Counted from the stretch's first letter, positions 25,641 to 35,553 are shown. The stretch: DNA of 64,000 bases from an uncultured Bacteroidia bacterium (GCA_902785825.1 CACZZZ010000008.1:89680-153679), one strand, 5' to 3'. Program-made: numbers and translations. The notes: generated by a model not told the origin, from the letters alone.

Positions 25641-26900
25641 TCATCCAAAATAGACAGGCCAGAGGGTCTGGAGACGGCGGGCTATGTTGTAGGCGAGGAG
25701 CGGAGGCACGGCGTTGCCGATGACTTTGTAGGCGCCAGACTGGGAGACTTTGAAACGCTTGCTGTTCTCTTTGTAGGAGACAAAAGGATAGTCTGGCGGA
25801 AATGTCTGGATAAGAGCGCATTCCCTCGGAGTGAGACGACGCTCGGGAAGCCCCGCATCCAATTCCTCCGTCATCTTGCCACCATGCTGGGCCGACAACC
25901 TACGGTACTCGATGTTCCCGTGATGCTCCGAACGGATAGTGGGTCCTAGGTCGTCGAGATGGATCTCCGCCTGACCTTGGCAGTGCTTACCCATGTACTT
26001 GGCCTTGGAATAGAAACGCTGTGAAAGATCCTCTGATTCTTCCGGCTCTTTAAGGCCTTCGAACACATCCCTACAAGTGACAAACGGAAGGTTCCCCGTT
26101 GAGTCTTTTGTGTATTTATGTGTCCGCTCAGGATAAGGGTCATATTCGGCAGGAATATCACCGCTTTCCATAACACCGCAAACCTCACTTTTCAACGCCG
26201 AGCGTCGTATTCCGATGAAAATCACCCTCTCGCGGGTTTCCGGCACTCCATAGTTACCGGCGTGAAGGACCCTTGGAGGCAAGACAATATAACCATCTCC
26301 GTCCGCCTGGGCAAAGTCCCGCTGGATGATTTCCTTCACATTCCCAAGATTTGTCAATCCTTTGACATTCTCAGCGATGAAGATCTTGGGCTTGACGATG
26401 TCAATCACCTGCTTCATCCAGAAGTACAATTTACCGCGATTCTCCTCGGAGGGAATCTCCTCCGGAAGGCGTGTTCCGTCATGAGAGGTGTGCGACTCGA
26501 ATCCCAGCCTTTTGCCTGCGACACTGAAGTCTTGACAAGGAAAACCGCCTGTGACTAACTCGATTCCGTCAGGGAACACCTTTTCACCAGCCCGGTGACG
26601 TTTGACAAGATCAACTATGCTTTCAAGATGATAGATGGATTGATCTTTCCCGAAACGGCTCATGTATTGATTCCACGTCAAGTAGGCCTCCGCGAGAATA
26701 TCATTGGCGAAAACTGTCTCGAACCTGTTCTTTCTCAGCAGCACCCAATCCCTGTCAATGGCCTTCTCAATCCATCCTGAATCGGAGGGAACTGATTTCC
26801 TATGACAGACAAATTCCCCTTCGAAGCCCAGATCCATTCCCCCGCATCCGGAGAACAAACTGAGCATTCTTAAAACCTGATTACCGCTGGACTTCTTCAT
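25641..26900 (-). CDS. DNA (cytosine-5-)-methyltransferase of the restriction-modification set
   Basis: Protects host DNA by forming 5-methylcytosine at the site cut by the neighbouring endonuclease. The 419 residues have motif I (LFSGCGGMDLGF, about 15-26), motif IV with the catalytic cysteine C122 in GGFPCQDFS, motif VI (IFIAENVKG), the QR motif region and motif X (GNAVPPLLA). The target recognition domain lies about 265-375. The start is the ATG at 26900, since motif I follows at the usual distance; the open frame reaching 27035 runs into the GH43 gene and has no family support. Confidence 0.93.
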   Translation of the reverse strand: MKKSSGNQVLRMLSLFSGCGGMDLGFEGEFVCHRKSVPSDSGWIEKAIDRDWVLLRKNRFETVFANDILAEAYLTWNQYMSRFGKDQSIYHLESIVDLVKRHRAGEKVFPDGIELVTGGFPCQDFSVAGKRLGFESHTSHDGTRLPEEIPSEENRGKLYFWMKQVIDIVKPKIFIAENVKGLTNLGNVKEIIQRDFAQADGDGYIVLPPRVLHAGNYGVPETRERVIFIGIRRSALKSEVCGVMESGDIPAEYDPYPERTHKYTKDSTGNLPFVTCRDVFEGLKEPEESEDLSQRFYSKAKYMGKHCQGQAEIHLDDLGPTIRSEHHGNIEYRRLSAQHGGKMTEELDAGLPERRLTPRECALIQTFPPDYPFVSYKENSKRFKVSQSGAYKVIGNAVPPLLAYNIARRLQTLWPVYFG

Positions 26901-26931
26901 AATCGATTTTTGAGCCTCCAACAAATTTACA

Positions 26932-28134
26932 TTATTTTTCAGAATGAGCCACATCACGGGAGCGGCTCTTCTTGAATATTGGTGCTGGAGCGGATGTGGA
27001 CGGGACACCGCCCTCGAAATATGGCCAGCCGTCACGAGACCATCGGATCCGGTCCATGTTCATGCAGCGGCCCTTATACTCATTCCCTGACCAATAGGAA
27101 TGGTATGCCATCCAATCGCGACCTTTATCATCCGTCACTATCTCGGCGTCATGACCTGGACCGCAGAAGACTTGGGCAGGGTCACCACGGAGAATGACCT
27201 CATCGTAAAGTCCTTCATCACCGGCGATCATGGACATCCCAGAACGGCTCACAAAAGGTCCCTGAGGGCTTTTGGAGCGGCCGACAATGACATGATAGGT
27301 ACTGAGGGATCCTTCGCAGCAAGAACCCTCAGAAGCGAAGAGATAGTAATACTTTCCTCTCTTGTGGACATAGGCACCTTCCATCAGATCCCCGGCCACT
27401 TTGACAGGCTCGCTCCCTGGCATCAATGACAGGCCATCTGGGGATAGCTCCACCACATATATTCCTGACTTACGTCCAACTTCCTTGTCTGTCGGATGCC
27501 GGAGGCTCCCCCAGTAAAGATACTTCCGTCCGTCGGTATCTTCGAAGTAATTGGGATCGATGGAGTTACCCACTCCAGTGTTGGACATCGAGACGATCAT
27601 GCCGAGATCTTCGAATGGTCCTGTCGGAGAACTGGAGACAGCCACCCCGGAAGCGCTCTTGTCATGATCTCCCCAAACGCCCATGGCGTAATAAAGGACG
27701 TATTTCCCGTCGATATAATTGATATCAGGGGCCCAAAGCGCTCCATCAGGTTCCCAAGACGGGCAGCTTCCGGACGGGAAAGCCTCACCGACCAGTCCCC
27801 AATCCACCAGATTCTCACTTCTGTAGATGGGTATCTCGCAGATCGAGTCGTTGAGTCTTATTCTTGTGGAATAGGCGTAATAATATCCGTCCCGGCTCCG
27901 ATTGTCCAAAACAGAAGGATCAGGACAGTCGTACGCCATCACTGGGTTGTCGTAATACGAAACCCCATGATAACAACCACATATAACTAAAAGAACCACC
28001 CACAACAAGTGCTTTGAAGCAGACTTTAAGCCTCCTAACCACTGCCACCCTCGGCACGTTAAGAGGGAGGGGCCCATCGCTTGCGATGGGAGGGGCCGCG
28101 AAGCGGCGGTTAGGAGGCTTAAAGTCTGCTTCAC
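26932..28134 (-). CDS. Glycoside hydrolase family 43 lipoprotein (arabinanase-like); N-terminus from a palindromic element
   Basis: Five-bladed beta-propeller glycosidase. Catalytic residues are visible: D72 in DCPDPSV, D137 in LWAPDINY, E252 in MEGAYVH. The conserved [12 protein letters not shown] region resembles endo-arabinanases, but xylosidase or arabinofuranosidase activity is also possible. A lipoprotein signal ([12 protein letters not shown]) starts only at residue 43. Residues 1-40 are encoded entirely by a 119-bp palindromic repeat element (28015-28133), including the ATG. The original start may be one of the TTG codons at 28003-28008. The frame overlaps the clpX stop by four bases. 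Confidence 0.82.
   Translation of the reverse strand: MKQTLSLLTAASRPLPSQAMGPSLLTCRGWQWLGGLKSASKHLLWVVLLVICGCYHGVSYYDNPVMAYDCPDPSVLDNRSRDGYYYAYSTRIRLNDSICEIPIYRSENLVDWGLVGEAFPSGSCPSWEPDGALWAPDINYIDGKYVLYYAMGVWGDHDKSASGVAVSSSPTGPFEDLGMIVSMSNTGVGNSIDPNYFEDTDGRKYLYWGSLRHPTDKEVGRKSGIYVVELSPDGLSLMPGSEPVKVAGDLMEGAYVHKRGKYYYLFASEGSCCEGSLSTYHVIVGRSKSPQGPFVSRSGMSMIAGDEGLYDEVILRGDPAQVFCGPGHDAEIVTDDKGRDWMAYHSYWSGNEYKGRCMNMDRIRWSRDGWPYFEGGVPSTSAPAPIFKKSRSRDVAHSEK
28015..28133 (+). repeat. Palindromic repeat element, copy 1 (between clpX and GH43)
   Basis: Perfect inverted arms of 26 bp (28015-28040 and 28108-28133) enclose 67 bases with the family core (28046-28071, containing CCCTCGGCACGTTAAGAGGG), then a hairpin CCCATCGC/GCGATGGG and a hairpin GCCGC/GCGGC. 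The core and the two following hairpins match the plan of the copy at 57938-58077, with changed stem sequences that still pair. In the GH43 frame the core lies antisense. Confidence 0.88.
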
Positions 28135-29357
28135 ACTATATTGGAGAGTTTTTCTTTGGCGTAGGCCAGGCTGACATTGAAAGTCTTTTTGCCGGAGGAT
28201 GGCGCATCATACATGGCATCATCGAAAATCTGCTCGCAAATAGAGCGTAATCCTCTGGCTCCCAACTTGTTCTTTATTGCCGTATCCACAATCAGCTCCT
28301 TCACGCCCTCCCCTATCTTGAGAGTCATTCCATCCATCTCGAACAGTTTGGAATACTGCTTCAGAACAGCGTTCTTCGGTTCTGTGAGTATGCGTAAAAG
28401 CGCATCCCTGTCCAGGACATCAAGATAAGTGATAACCGGCAGACGGCCGATGATCTCAGGGATCAATCCGTAAGCCCTCATGTCCTGCGCATCAACATAC
28501 TTAAGGAGATTCTCCTTATCAATCTTCTGTTTTTTAGACGCGCCAAAACCGATAACCTGGGTATTGAGCCTTTGGGCGATACGCCTTTCTATACCCTCGA
28601 AAGCCCCTCCACAGATAAAGAGGATATTCTGGGTATTGACATGTATGAACTCTTGCTCAGGATGCTTCCGTCCTCCTTTCGGGGGAACATTTATCACATT
28701 GCCTTCCAAAAGCTTGAGCATAGCTTGCTGGACTCCCTCACCGGACACATCGCGGGTAATCGACGGATTGTCGCTCTTGCGGGCGATCTTATCGATCTCG
28801 TCTATGAAGACGATTCCCCTCTCCGCTTTGGCCACATCGAAATCAGCCTCCTGGAGAAGCCGTGTGAGGATGCTCTCCACATCTTCTCCAACATAACCGG
28901 CCTCTGTCAGGACTGTGGCGTCAACTATGGTGAACGGGACGCCGAGCATCTTGGCTATAGTCTTGGCCAGCAATGTCTTACCCGTACCAGTCGGGCCGAC
29001 CAGAAGAATGTTGGACTTCTCGAGTTCCACCCCGTCGTCAGGCTTGTCGACAAGGTTGTGATTGATCCTCTTGTAGTGGTTATACACAGCGACAGCGAGC
29101 ATCTTTTTCGCCCTGTCCTGACCAATCACGTACTGATCCAGGAAGGCTTTTATGTCCGCTGGCTTGTTATTGTCCTCAATTCGCTCAGAGGAGCTTTTTG
29201 CGGCCGTTTTCTGGATTGAGTCGGTAATATACTCATGCGCCAGTTCGACACAGTCGCTGCAGATGAAACCATCCATGCCTTGAAGCAGGAAGGGAACCTC
29301 AGATTCCTTCCTGCCACAGAACATGCAATGTCTTTGTGAAGAACCTTTCTGGGCCAT
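28131..29357 (-). CDS. clpX: ATP-dependent Clp protease ATP-binding subunit ClpX
   Basis: AAA+ unfoldase that feeds tagged proteins, including tmRNA-tagged ones, to ClpP. The 408 residues begin with the zinc-binding domain (CMFCGRK...ICSDC), then Walker A GPTGTGKT, Walker [10 protein letters not shown], the pore loop GYVGEDV and the sensor regions. The stop lies inside the palindromic element copy 1. It starts at the last base of the clpP stop codon. Confidence 0.97.
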   Translation of the reverse strand: MAQKGSSQRHCMFCGRKESEVPFLLQGMDGFICSDCVELAHEYITDSIQKTAAKSSSERIEDNNKPADIKAFLDQYVIGQDRAKKMLAVAVYNHYKRINHNLVDKPDDGVELEKSNILLVGPTGTGKTLLAKTIAKMLGVPFTIVDATVLTEAGYVGEDVESILTRLLQEADFDVAKAERGIVFIDEIDKIARKSDNPSITRDVSGEGVQQAMLKLLEGNVINVPPKGGRKHPEQEFIHVNTQNILFICGGAFEGIERRIAQRLNTQVIGFGASKKQKIDKENLLKYVDAQDMRAYGLIPEIIGRLPVITYLDVLDRDALLRILTEPKNAVLKQYSKLFEMDGMTLKIGEGVKELIVDTAIKNKLGARGLRSICEQIFDDAMYDAPSSGKKTFNVSLAYAKEKLSNIV

Positions 29358-30025
29358 TACTTGGCTTTCTTGGAAAGGATCTCGTCCACCATTCCGTACT
29401 CCAACGCCTCCTGGGCGGTCATCCAGAAGTCACGGTCAGCATCAGCGAAAACCTTATCATAAGGCTGGCCGGAGTGCTGGGAAATGATGTCGAAGAGTTC
29501 CTTACGGGTCTTTTCGATCTCCTTGGCGGCAATCATGATGTCAGATGCCTGTCCCTGGGCGCCTCCCAAAGGCTGATGGATAAGTACCCTGGAGTGAGGC
29601 AGGCAGGAGCGTTTCCCCTTGGCGCCGGCGCAAAGGAGGACGGAGCCCATGGAAGCGGCCATGCCCGTGCAAATGGTGGCCACATCAGGCTCCACCAGCT
29701 GCATCGTGTCGTAAATAGCCAGACCGGAGGTCACCTGGCCGCCAGGAGTGTTGATATACAGGGATATATCAGCACCCGGATCGGTGGAGGCAAGGAAAAG
29801 GAGCTGGGCCTGGATGATATTGGCGACATCGTCATCGATCGGGACGCCCAGGAAGATTATCCTGTCCATCATCAGGCGGCTGAACACATCCATGGAGGCG
29901 ACATTCAGTTTCCTCTCCTCAATGATGGTGGGGTTGATGTAGGCGTCGGTAGCTCTCTGGTAACGATCGAGGGTCATGGAACTCACTCCAAGACCCTTGA
30001 CCGCATATTTTTTGAATTCGTCCAT
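29357..30025 (-). CDS. clpP: ATP-dependent Clp protease proteolytic subunit
   Basis: Serine protease chamber of ClpXP. The 222 residues carry S125 in GMAASMGS, H150 in SRVLIHQP and the aspartate in the DADRDFWM segment. The family N-terminal loop is preceded by about 15 extra residues, which may be a propeptide. It lies between tig and clpX (order tig-clpP-clpX), overlapping clpX by one base and nine bases after tig. Confidence 0.97.
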   Translation of the reverse strand: MDEFKKYAVKGLGVSSMTLDRYQRATDAYINPTIIEERKLNVASMDVFSRLMMDRIIFLGVPIDDDVANIIQAQLLFLASTDPGADISLYINTPGGQVTSGLAIYDTMQLVEPDVATICTGMAASMGSVLLCAGAKGKRSCLPHSRVLIHQPLGGAQGQASDIMIAAKEIEKTRKELFDIISQHSGQPYDKVFADADRDFWMTAQEALEYGMVDEILSKKAK

Positions 30026-30034
30026 ATTAGAAAA

Positions 30035-31348
30035 TTACAAAGCGCGGAATTTCTCTTCTGAGATTTTCTTGTTCTGGAAGGAAATAAGTCCCTTAACAGC
30101 AGCCACAACCTTCTCGTTCTCAACGCTTTCCTCGATATTACGGATCTGGCGCTCATCCTTGAGGATATTCATGGCCGCATCAGTGATGAACTGCTCAGGG
30201 ACATTGCCCATCCCGTACATGGCATACTGGTAAGAAGCAAAAGCCTTGGCGGCCTCGAGCATGTCCTTATCCTCAATCTTGAGGTCAAACTTCTTCATCA
30301 GGTATCCCCTGACAAGCTGCCAGCGGAAGTCCTCGAGGAAGGAGTCGAACTCCTTGTCAACCTCTTCCTTGGAGAGCTTCTCCTTGTTGCTCTCATAGAG
30401 CCATCTTTTGAGGAAGGTCTCGGGAACCTGGACACCGGCCTTATCGACAAGGTATTTACGAAGATCACGGGAAAGCTTGTAGTCAGCCTCCTGCTTATAC
30501 TCGTTCTCGAGCCTCTCGGCGATCTTGGCGTCAAACTCCTCGGGAGTCTTCACGACATCCTTACCGAAGACCTTGTCGTAGGTCTCCTGATTCTCGGAAG
30601 CGGGGACAAAAGTCTTGACATTCACGACAGTGGCCTCCCACTTGGGATCCATCTCAGCAAGCTCCTCCTTCTTCATCTTGAGCATGGAGGCACGGTCTGT
30701 CTCGTTTGTGAAAGCCTTGTTCACGTCAACATTGAACTTGTCGTCAACCTTAGCGCCGACGAACTTCTTCTTGGCAGTGCCCTCGACCTTGTTGACAGCG
30801 ACATAAGCGCCCTCGACAACCTTCTCGCCCTGCTTGAAATCAACGACGACATAATCGTCCTCACCAGCCTGGGCGCCTTCCTCGAGCTGTCCGTACTGCC
30901 TGAGGATGTTCTCCTTCATCTTGGCTTTGGCCTCCTCAGTGACAGTTATCTTGTAGTAAGGCAGTTTGTCTTCCTTAGAAACCTCGAAATCGATGTTGGG
31001 AGAAAGGCCAAGATCGAACTTGAACTCGAAATCAGCGCCATCAACCCACTCGTTCTCTTTCTGGGACTCACTCCCGATCGGCTCGCCGAGGATGTGGAGA
31101 TCGTTATCTTTGATAAACTTGTCCAGTTGCTCCGAAATGATGGAGTTAATGGCCTCATAAAGAGCCTGATCCCCATATAGTTTCTTCACCAGCTGAGCAG
31201 GAACCATTCCTTTGCGGAAACCCTTGAAGTCGGCGTTTCTTCTGTAGGCGGCAAGTCTCTTTTTCTCCTGCTCAGCGTAATCCTCTGCCTTGAGGTTGAT
31301 TGTCACTTCGACGTTTAGGTCATCGACCTGATTCTTGATTACTTCCAT
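30035..31348 (-). CDS. tig: Trigger factor
   Basis: Ribosome-bound chaperone with peptidyl-prolyl isomerase fold. The N-terminal ribosome-binding domain shows the signature region FKGFRKGMVPAQLVKKLYG (family GFRxGxxP). The rest of the 437 residues is the PPIase-like middle and helical C-terminal domain. The middle domain is poorly conserved, as in other Bacteroidota. It heads the tig-clpP-clpX cluster. Confidence 0.93.
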   Translation of the reverse strand: MEVIKNQVDDLNVEVTINLKAEDYAEQEKKRLAAYRRNADFKGFRKGMVPAQLVKKLYGDQALYEAINSIISEQLDKFIKDNDLHILGEPIGSESQKENEWVDGADFEFKFDLGLSPNIDFEVSKEDKLPYYKITVTEEAKAKMKENILRQYGQLEEGAQAGEDDYVVVDFKQGEKVVEGAYVAVNKVEGTAKKKFVGAKVDDKFNVDVNKAFTNETDRASMLKMKKEELAEMDPKWEATVVNVKTFVPASENQETYDKVFGKDVVKTPEEFDAKIAERLENEYKQEADYKLSRDLRKYLVDKAGVQVPETFLKRWLYESNKEKLSKEEVDKEFDSFLEDFRWQLVRGYLMKKFDLKIEDKDMLEAAKAFASYQYAMYGMGNVPEQFITDAAMNILKDERQIRNIEESVENEKVVAAVKGLISFQNKKISEEKFRAL

Positions 31349-31378
31349 AATATATTCTTTAAATTATAATATTCATTG

Positions 31379-33421
31379 TCAATTAGTTCTGGTGGGATAG
31401 ACCACTCTTTCGTGGTAGATTTGGGAAAGATATCCCTTCAGGACTTCCTTGATCGTGTTAAGCTGGCGGATAGACACATCAGCATCATCCAGCTGGCCAA
31501 TTATGATCTTGCCCTCGACGATGTTCTCCACGAACTCGGAGAATGTCTCTGGCGAATTGTCTTTCAAGGTGCGCGCCGCGGCCTCGATGCTGTCGCAAAG
31601 CATAAGGATGACCTGCTCCTTGGTGCGAGGTTTCATACCCTTGTAGAAGAAGCAGTCGGCGTCAGAGGGATCGCCTCCCTCATTGAGGTATTTATTATAG
31701 AAATACCGGGTGTTTGAGGTACCGTGGTGGGTACGAATGAAATCGATGATGAGCTCCGGAAGATTGTGCTCCCTGGCAAGCTCAACACCATCAGGGACAT
31801 GCTTGATAATGGCCTCGGCGCTTTCTTTGGGCGACAGGCCGTCATGGTAATGAGGCCCGTTACCGGAGAGGCTGTCATTCTCGATAAAGCATGTCGGGTT
31901 CAGCATCTTTCCGATATCGTGGTACAGCGCTCCAGCACGAACCAGGAGCGAGTTCGCATCGATAGCCCTCGCGGCGGCATCAGCCATATTCATGACCTGC
32001 AATGAGTGCTGGAATGTGCCGGGGGCCTTCCTCTCAAGTTCCCTAAGAAGAGGATTGTTAGTGTCGCAAAGCTCACGCAGGCGCGAATTGGACACGAGGC
32101 CGAACATCTTCTCGAAGAGATAGATCAAAGGGTAACCGGCGACATTGAGCATTGAGCCTATGAACATGAAGAGGACAGCCTGATAAGGGTCGTCACTGAT
32201 CATCCCGATAAAGCGGAAGGCGAAATACGTGGCCAGCAGGCTGATAAAAACAATCGCGGCGGTGATAAACTGCTGCCAGCCCTGGTTGAAAAACTTGAAA
32301 GCGAATACCGCGACCACGCTCGCCACCGTGAACATCACATAAAGCGGGACGCCATTGGACGGGAATATCAGCAGAGGCATGAACGAGACGACGCAAATCG
32401 GCAGGTTCATCTTGTTCTTGAAGAACGCCTCCAGATACAGAGCCGTGAGGGTAAACGGCACCATGTACATGAATTTCGGAGCGAACTTATTGACTATCAT
32501 TGTAGTCAAGACCGCTATCAGAAAGACAAGGACAAGATACCAGAACCTCCTTGTGTCGCTGAATATCCTCTTGTTGAGGAAATAGATGACAAGGAAGAAA
32601 AGGATGGTCAACACAAGGGCAAGCAAGGCATTCCCGAGCCAGAAAAGGATCTTGGGGCCTCCGTAGCCCATGTTATTCTCATACTCAACCTTGTACGAAT
32701 CAAGCATCTGGGCTATTTCCGCAGTGACTATCTCACCTTCAGAGACAATCAGCTGACCGGCGCTCACAAAGCCTTGCGTGGTCGAGAGCCGGGGTGAAGA
32801 CTCGGAATTCACCAGGTCTGTAGTCCTTGAATCGAACTCCAGATTGGGAGTTATCAGCTCATAGACGCCGTGGGCTCTCAAAACGGAGTCAACATTGAAC
32901 TTCGTATGCTTGGCAGAGACCTCTGAGAGCATCCTGGTCCTGGCATCCGACTCTTTATAAACTTCGGAAGCGGGCCTTTTCGAGGCTCTTTTATCCTTCT
33001 GGATATACACCACGGCAGTGCTGGGATCCTCACCTTTGTCCAATTTAACCCCTTCGTCAGTGACCACTCCGTGGGAGTAGATATTCTCAAGGGATGAGAT
33101 TACCTGAGGCCGGATGGAGGAATAGCCTCCAAGATCGATCGAACCAGCGGCTTTCAAGCTGTTATCGACAACATCATGCCGGTAGCGGTAGTAAGGTATC
33201 ACCACCGACTTGTTCTTGCTCCTCTCTTCCCGGATCTGCTCATCGCTCTTCAGGATAGGGAAATCAAACTGCGCCAGAAGCGTCTCATGAGTCCAAGGCG
33301 ATCCCTTCCTGTAGTCATAAGCGAACTTCGCGCTCCTCGGGAAAACCAGCGTGAGAATCACGAAGATCAAAACCAGCGGGACAATCACCCTATAGTTAAT
33401 TTTCACTTCCGGCTTGTTCAT
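31379..33421 (-). CDS. 7TM-HD family membrane phosphohydrolase (PgpH-like)
   Basis: Membrane protein of 680 residues: one N-terminal helix (about 10-28), an extracytoplasmic 7TMR-HDED domain (about 40-260), seven membrane helices (about 270-465) and a cytoplasmic HD domain with GTFQHSLQVMNMA, ALYHDIGKMLNP and the following histidines. PgpH of Listeria, with this layout, degrades cyclic di-AMP; the same activity is possible here but is inferred. It lies seven bases after the SDR gene and 30 bases before tig in the same direction. Confidence 0.88.
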   Translation of the reverse strand: MNKPEVKINYRVIVPLVLIFVILTLVFPRSAKFAYDYRKGSPWTHETLLAQFDFPILKSDEQIREERSKNKSVVIPYYRYRHDVVDNSLKAAGSIDLGGYSSIRPQVISSLENIYSHGVVTDEGVKLDKGEDPSTAVVYIQKDKRASKRPASEVYKESDARTRMLSEVSAKHTKFNVDSVLRAHGVYELITPNLEFDSRTTDLVNSESSPRLSTTQGFVSAGQLIVSEGEIVTAEIAQMLDSYKVEYENNMGYGGPKILFWLGNALLALVLTILFFLVIYFLNKRIFSDTRRFWYLVLVFLIAVLTTMIVNKFAPKFMYMVPFTLTALYLEAFFKNKMNLPICVVSFMPLLIFPSNGVPLYVMFTVASVVAVFAFKFFNQGWQQFITAAIVFISLLATYFAFRFIGMISDDPYQAVLFMFIGSMLNVAGYPLIYLFEKMFGLVSNSRLRELCDTNNPLLRELERKAPGTFQHSLQVMNMADAAARAIDANSLLVRAGALYHDIGKMLNPTCFIENDSLSGNGPHYHDGLSPKESAEAIIKHVPDGVELAREHNLPELIIDFIRTHHGTSNTRYFYNKYLNEGGDPSDADCFFYKGMKPRTKEQVILMLCDSIEAAARTLKDNSPETFSEFVENIVEGKIIIGQLDDADVSIRQLNTIKEVLKGYLSQIYHERVVYPTRTN

Positions 33422-33428
33422 ATCTTCT

Positions 33429-34250
33429 CTATTTGAAAGGACTGCCCGCCTCCTTGGCGATATATCCGTATGTCAGTTTATCAGTCAACCGGGGGAAAAG
33501 GTTATGAGCCAGCACAGTAGCCTTTCCGAGTCCTGTCAAGACCACTTGAGACTTTCTCTTTTCCAAGCCCTTCGCGAGATGGAGGGCGCAATCCTCAGCG
33601 CTCATCAGCTTCTCCTCTTTCAGCGGAGTCTCACCCTGCGGGGAGCCGTCGGCCGTCAGAGCGGCCTTACGCACATTCGACTCGGTGTAGCCAGGAGCGA
33701 ACACCAACACGTTGAGCCCATCCTTAAGATGCTCAATACGAATCGTGTCGAGGAAGCCGCGAACCGCGTATTTGGATGCGGAATACCCTGTCCTGGCCGG
33801 GAGAGCCGAGAACCCGGCAATGGAGATTACCCCCACAACCTGGCCCTTGGTCTCGAGCAGATACGGCAAAGCGTACTTGGTACACTGGACCGTACCCCAG
33901 AAGTTGACATCCATAAGGGAGCGGATCACACTCAGATCAAGATCCTTGAACATGGCCCTCATGGAGATACCGGCGTTATTCACGAGAATGTCGATCCGTC
34001 CGAACTTCTTGACCGTCTCCTCAACAAGGATCCGGCAGTCGTCCTCCTTTGTCACATCGGTCTTGACGCACAGTACCCGATCGGGATCCGGACAAACGGT
34101 GGGAGCTAGTTCCAGAAGCTTGTCATAAGACCTTGCGGCCATCACGACCTTGGCCCCACGGGACGCGAACAAGCGGGCGGAAGCCAACCCGATTCCCGAG
34201 CTGGCTCCCGTCACGATAATGACCTTGTCGTTAAAGTATTCCTTATTCAT
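33429..34250 (-). CDS. Short-chain dehydrogenase/reductase
   Basis: NAD(P)-dependent oxidoreductase of 273 residues with GASSGIG at 15-21, NNAG at 91-94, S143 and the YSASK catalytic pair (Y156, K160). The long C-terminus and the preceding alpha-oxoamine synthase gene suggest a 3-ketosphinganine reductase-like role in long-chain base synthesis, since these two steps are consecutive in sphingolipid formation. That link is inferred from context. A short repeat (34259-34285) separates the two genes. Confidence 0.82.
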   Translation of the reverse strand: MNKEYFNDKVIIVTGASSGIGLASARLFASRGAKVVMAARSYDKLLELAPTVCPDPDRVLCVKTDVTKEDDCRILVEETVKKFGRIDILVNNAGISMRAMFKDLDLSVIRSLMDVNFWGTVQCTKYALPYLLETKGQVVGVISIAGFSALPARTGYSASKYAVRGFLDTIRIEHLKDGLNVLVFAPGYTESNVRKAALTADGSPQGETPLKEEKLMSAEDCALHLAKGLEKRKSQVVLTGLGKATVLAHNLFPRLTDKLTYGYIAKEAGSPFK

Positions 34251-34258
34251 TGATTATA

Positions 34259-34285
34259 AGATTCTTCGCTTTGCTCAGAATGACA
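34259..34285 (-). repeat. Short dispersed repeat, copy A
   Basis: Minus strand reads TGTCATTCTGAGCAAAGCGA and continues for seven more bases. It matches 49688-49714 in 26 of 27 bases, in the opposite orientation. It fills most of the 37-base gap between the oxoamine synthase stop and the SDR start. Confidence 0.85.
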
Positions 34286-34287
34286 GG

Positions 34288-35553
34288 CTATTTCACTGTC
34301 ATGGCGGCTATGTCGTCTCCGTCATACAGGCCTGCATCGAGTTTGGCCTTGATCTCCTTGAAGGTCTTGAGAGTATATTCAACATCTTCCATGGTGTGGG
34401 CCGCGGTGCAGACAATACGGAATATGATCATGCCCTTCGGGATGACGGGATAGATAACCATCGAGCAGAAGATGCGGTAGTTCTCACGGAGATCCTTCGC
34501 CATCTTCGTGGCCTGGGCGATTCCTCCCTTGATGTGGACGGGAGTGACACAAGCCTGGGCCTCACCGATGTCGAAACCTTCAGCCTTGAATCCTTCCTGA
34601 ATAGCTCTCGTGACCTTCCAGCACTTGGCTCTGAGCTCGTCACCTTCCGGAGAATCAATGATTTCCATCCTCTTGATGTTACCCAGGACAAAAGGCATAG
34701 GAAGAGACTTCGCATACATCTGGGAACGCATATTGGCCCTCAGGAAATTGATGATGGCGTGGGGACCGGCGACAAAACCTCCGATCGAGGCCATGCTCTT
34801 CGCGAAAGCGCCGATGTAAAGGTCAATCTCATCCATAACACCGAAATGCTCTGAGGTTCCCCTACCGTGAGGACCGAGCAGACCGAATCCATGAGCATCG
34901 TCGATAAGGATGCGGAAAGGATATTTCTTCTTGAGAGCGACGATCTCATCCAGCTTTCCGAGCGCTCCGGTCATGCCGTAAACACCCTCGGTGATAAGCA
35001 GGACACCTCCACCGTTCTCATCAGCTTCCTTACAAGCGCGGGCAAGAACCTTCTCGCAATCCTCCATGTTGTTGTGGCGGTACTTGTATTTGCTGCCGAT
35101 ATGGAGACGGATACCGTCAAGAAGGCAAGCGTGGCACTCGGCGTCATAGACGATGACATCGTGACGGCCTGTCAAGGCATCAATCGTGGAGACGATACCC
35201 TGGTAGCCGAAATTGTAAAGGAACGCGTCCTCCTTCTTCTCGAAATCGGCGAATATCTTCTCCAGTTTCTCGTGATAACGGGTGTGGCCGGACATCATTC
35301 TGGCTCCCATAGGATAAGCCAGTCCCCAGTCTGCCGCCGCCTGGGCGTCCGCCTTGCGGACCTCCGGATGGTTGGCGAGTCCAAGATAGTTGTTAAGGGA
35401 CCAGTTCAAGACGGGAATACCGTTGAAGGTCATGTGAGGGCCAAGCTCGCCCTCGAGCCTCGGGTACATGTAATAGCCGAAACCTTGCTCAAAGTACTGC
35501 CCTATAGGGCCGCCGGAATCTTTTTCGATCCTGTCAAAAATATCGCTGTACAT
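34288..35553 (-). CDS. Alpha-oxoamine synthase (serine palmitoyltransferase / KBL / AONS family)
   Basis: PLP enzyme that joins an amino acid to an acyl-CoA with loss of CO2. The 421 residues show LNNYLGLANHP, H141 over the cofactor ring, IDDAHGFG (D219, H221) and the PLP lysine K252 in AFAKSMASIGG. The family contains serine palmitoyltransferase, 2-amino-3-ketobutyrate CoA ligase and 8-amino-7-oxononanoate synthase; the adjacent SDR and the phylum make the first most likely. No biotin or threonine genes lie nearby. It lies 33 bases downstream of gyrB. Confidence 0.82.
   Translation of the reverse strand: MYSDIFDRIEKDSGGPIGQYFEQGFGYYMYPRLEGELGPHMTFNGIPVLNWSLNNYLGLANHPEVRKADAQAAADWGLAYPMGARMMSGHTRYHEKLEKIFADFEKKEDAFLYNFGYQGIVSTIDALTGRHDVIVYDAECHACLLDGIRLHIGSKYKYRHNNMEDCEKVLARACKEADENGGGVLLITEGVYGMTGALGKLDEIVALKKKYPFRILIDDAHGFGLLGPHGRGTSEHFGVMDEIDLYIGAFAKSMASIGGFVAGPHAIINFLRANMRSQMYAKSLPMPFVLGNIKRMEIIDSPEGDELRAKCWKVTRAIQEGFKAEGFDIGEAQACVTPVHIKGGIAQATKMAKDLRENYRIFCSMVIYPVIPKGMIIFRIVCTAAHTMEDVEYTLKTFKEIKAKLDAGLYDGDDIAAMTVK

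Noticed and set aside
28015..28133. Reading the palindrome simply as the clpX terminator
   Set aside because: No T-run follows on the minus strand, the loop is 67 bases with internal hairpins, and the core recurs at two other loci inside genes.
28015..28133. Integron attC site
   Set aside because: CTAACC/GGTTAG arms look similar to attC ends, but the RYYYAAC/GTTRRRY boxes are not matched, the other copies lack them, and there is no integrase of that type or cassette array.
28014..28250. Plus-strand frame beginning MKQTLSLLT over the palindromic element
   Set aside because: It begins with the same residues as the GH43 frame only because the outer arms are perfect inverted repeats; the rest is antisense to clpX.
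34288..35553. Firm name kbl (2-amino-3-ketobutyrate CoA ligase)
   Set aside because: No threonine dehydrogenase lies nearby, and the adjacent SDR makes serine palmitoyltransferase at least as likely; left at family level.
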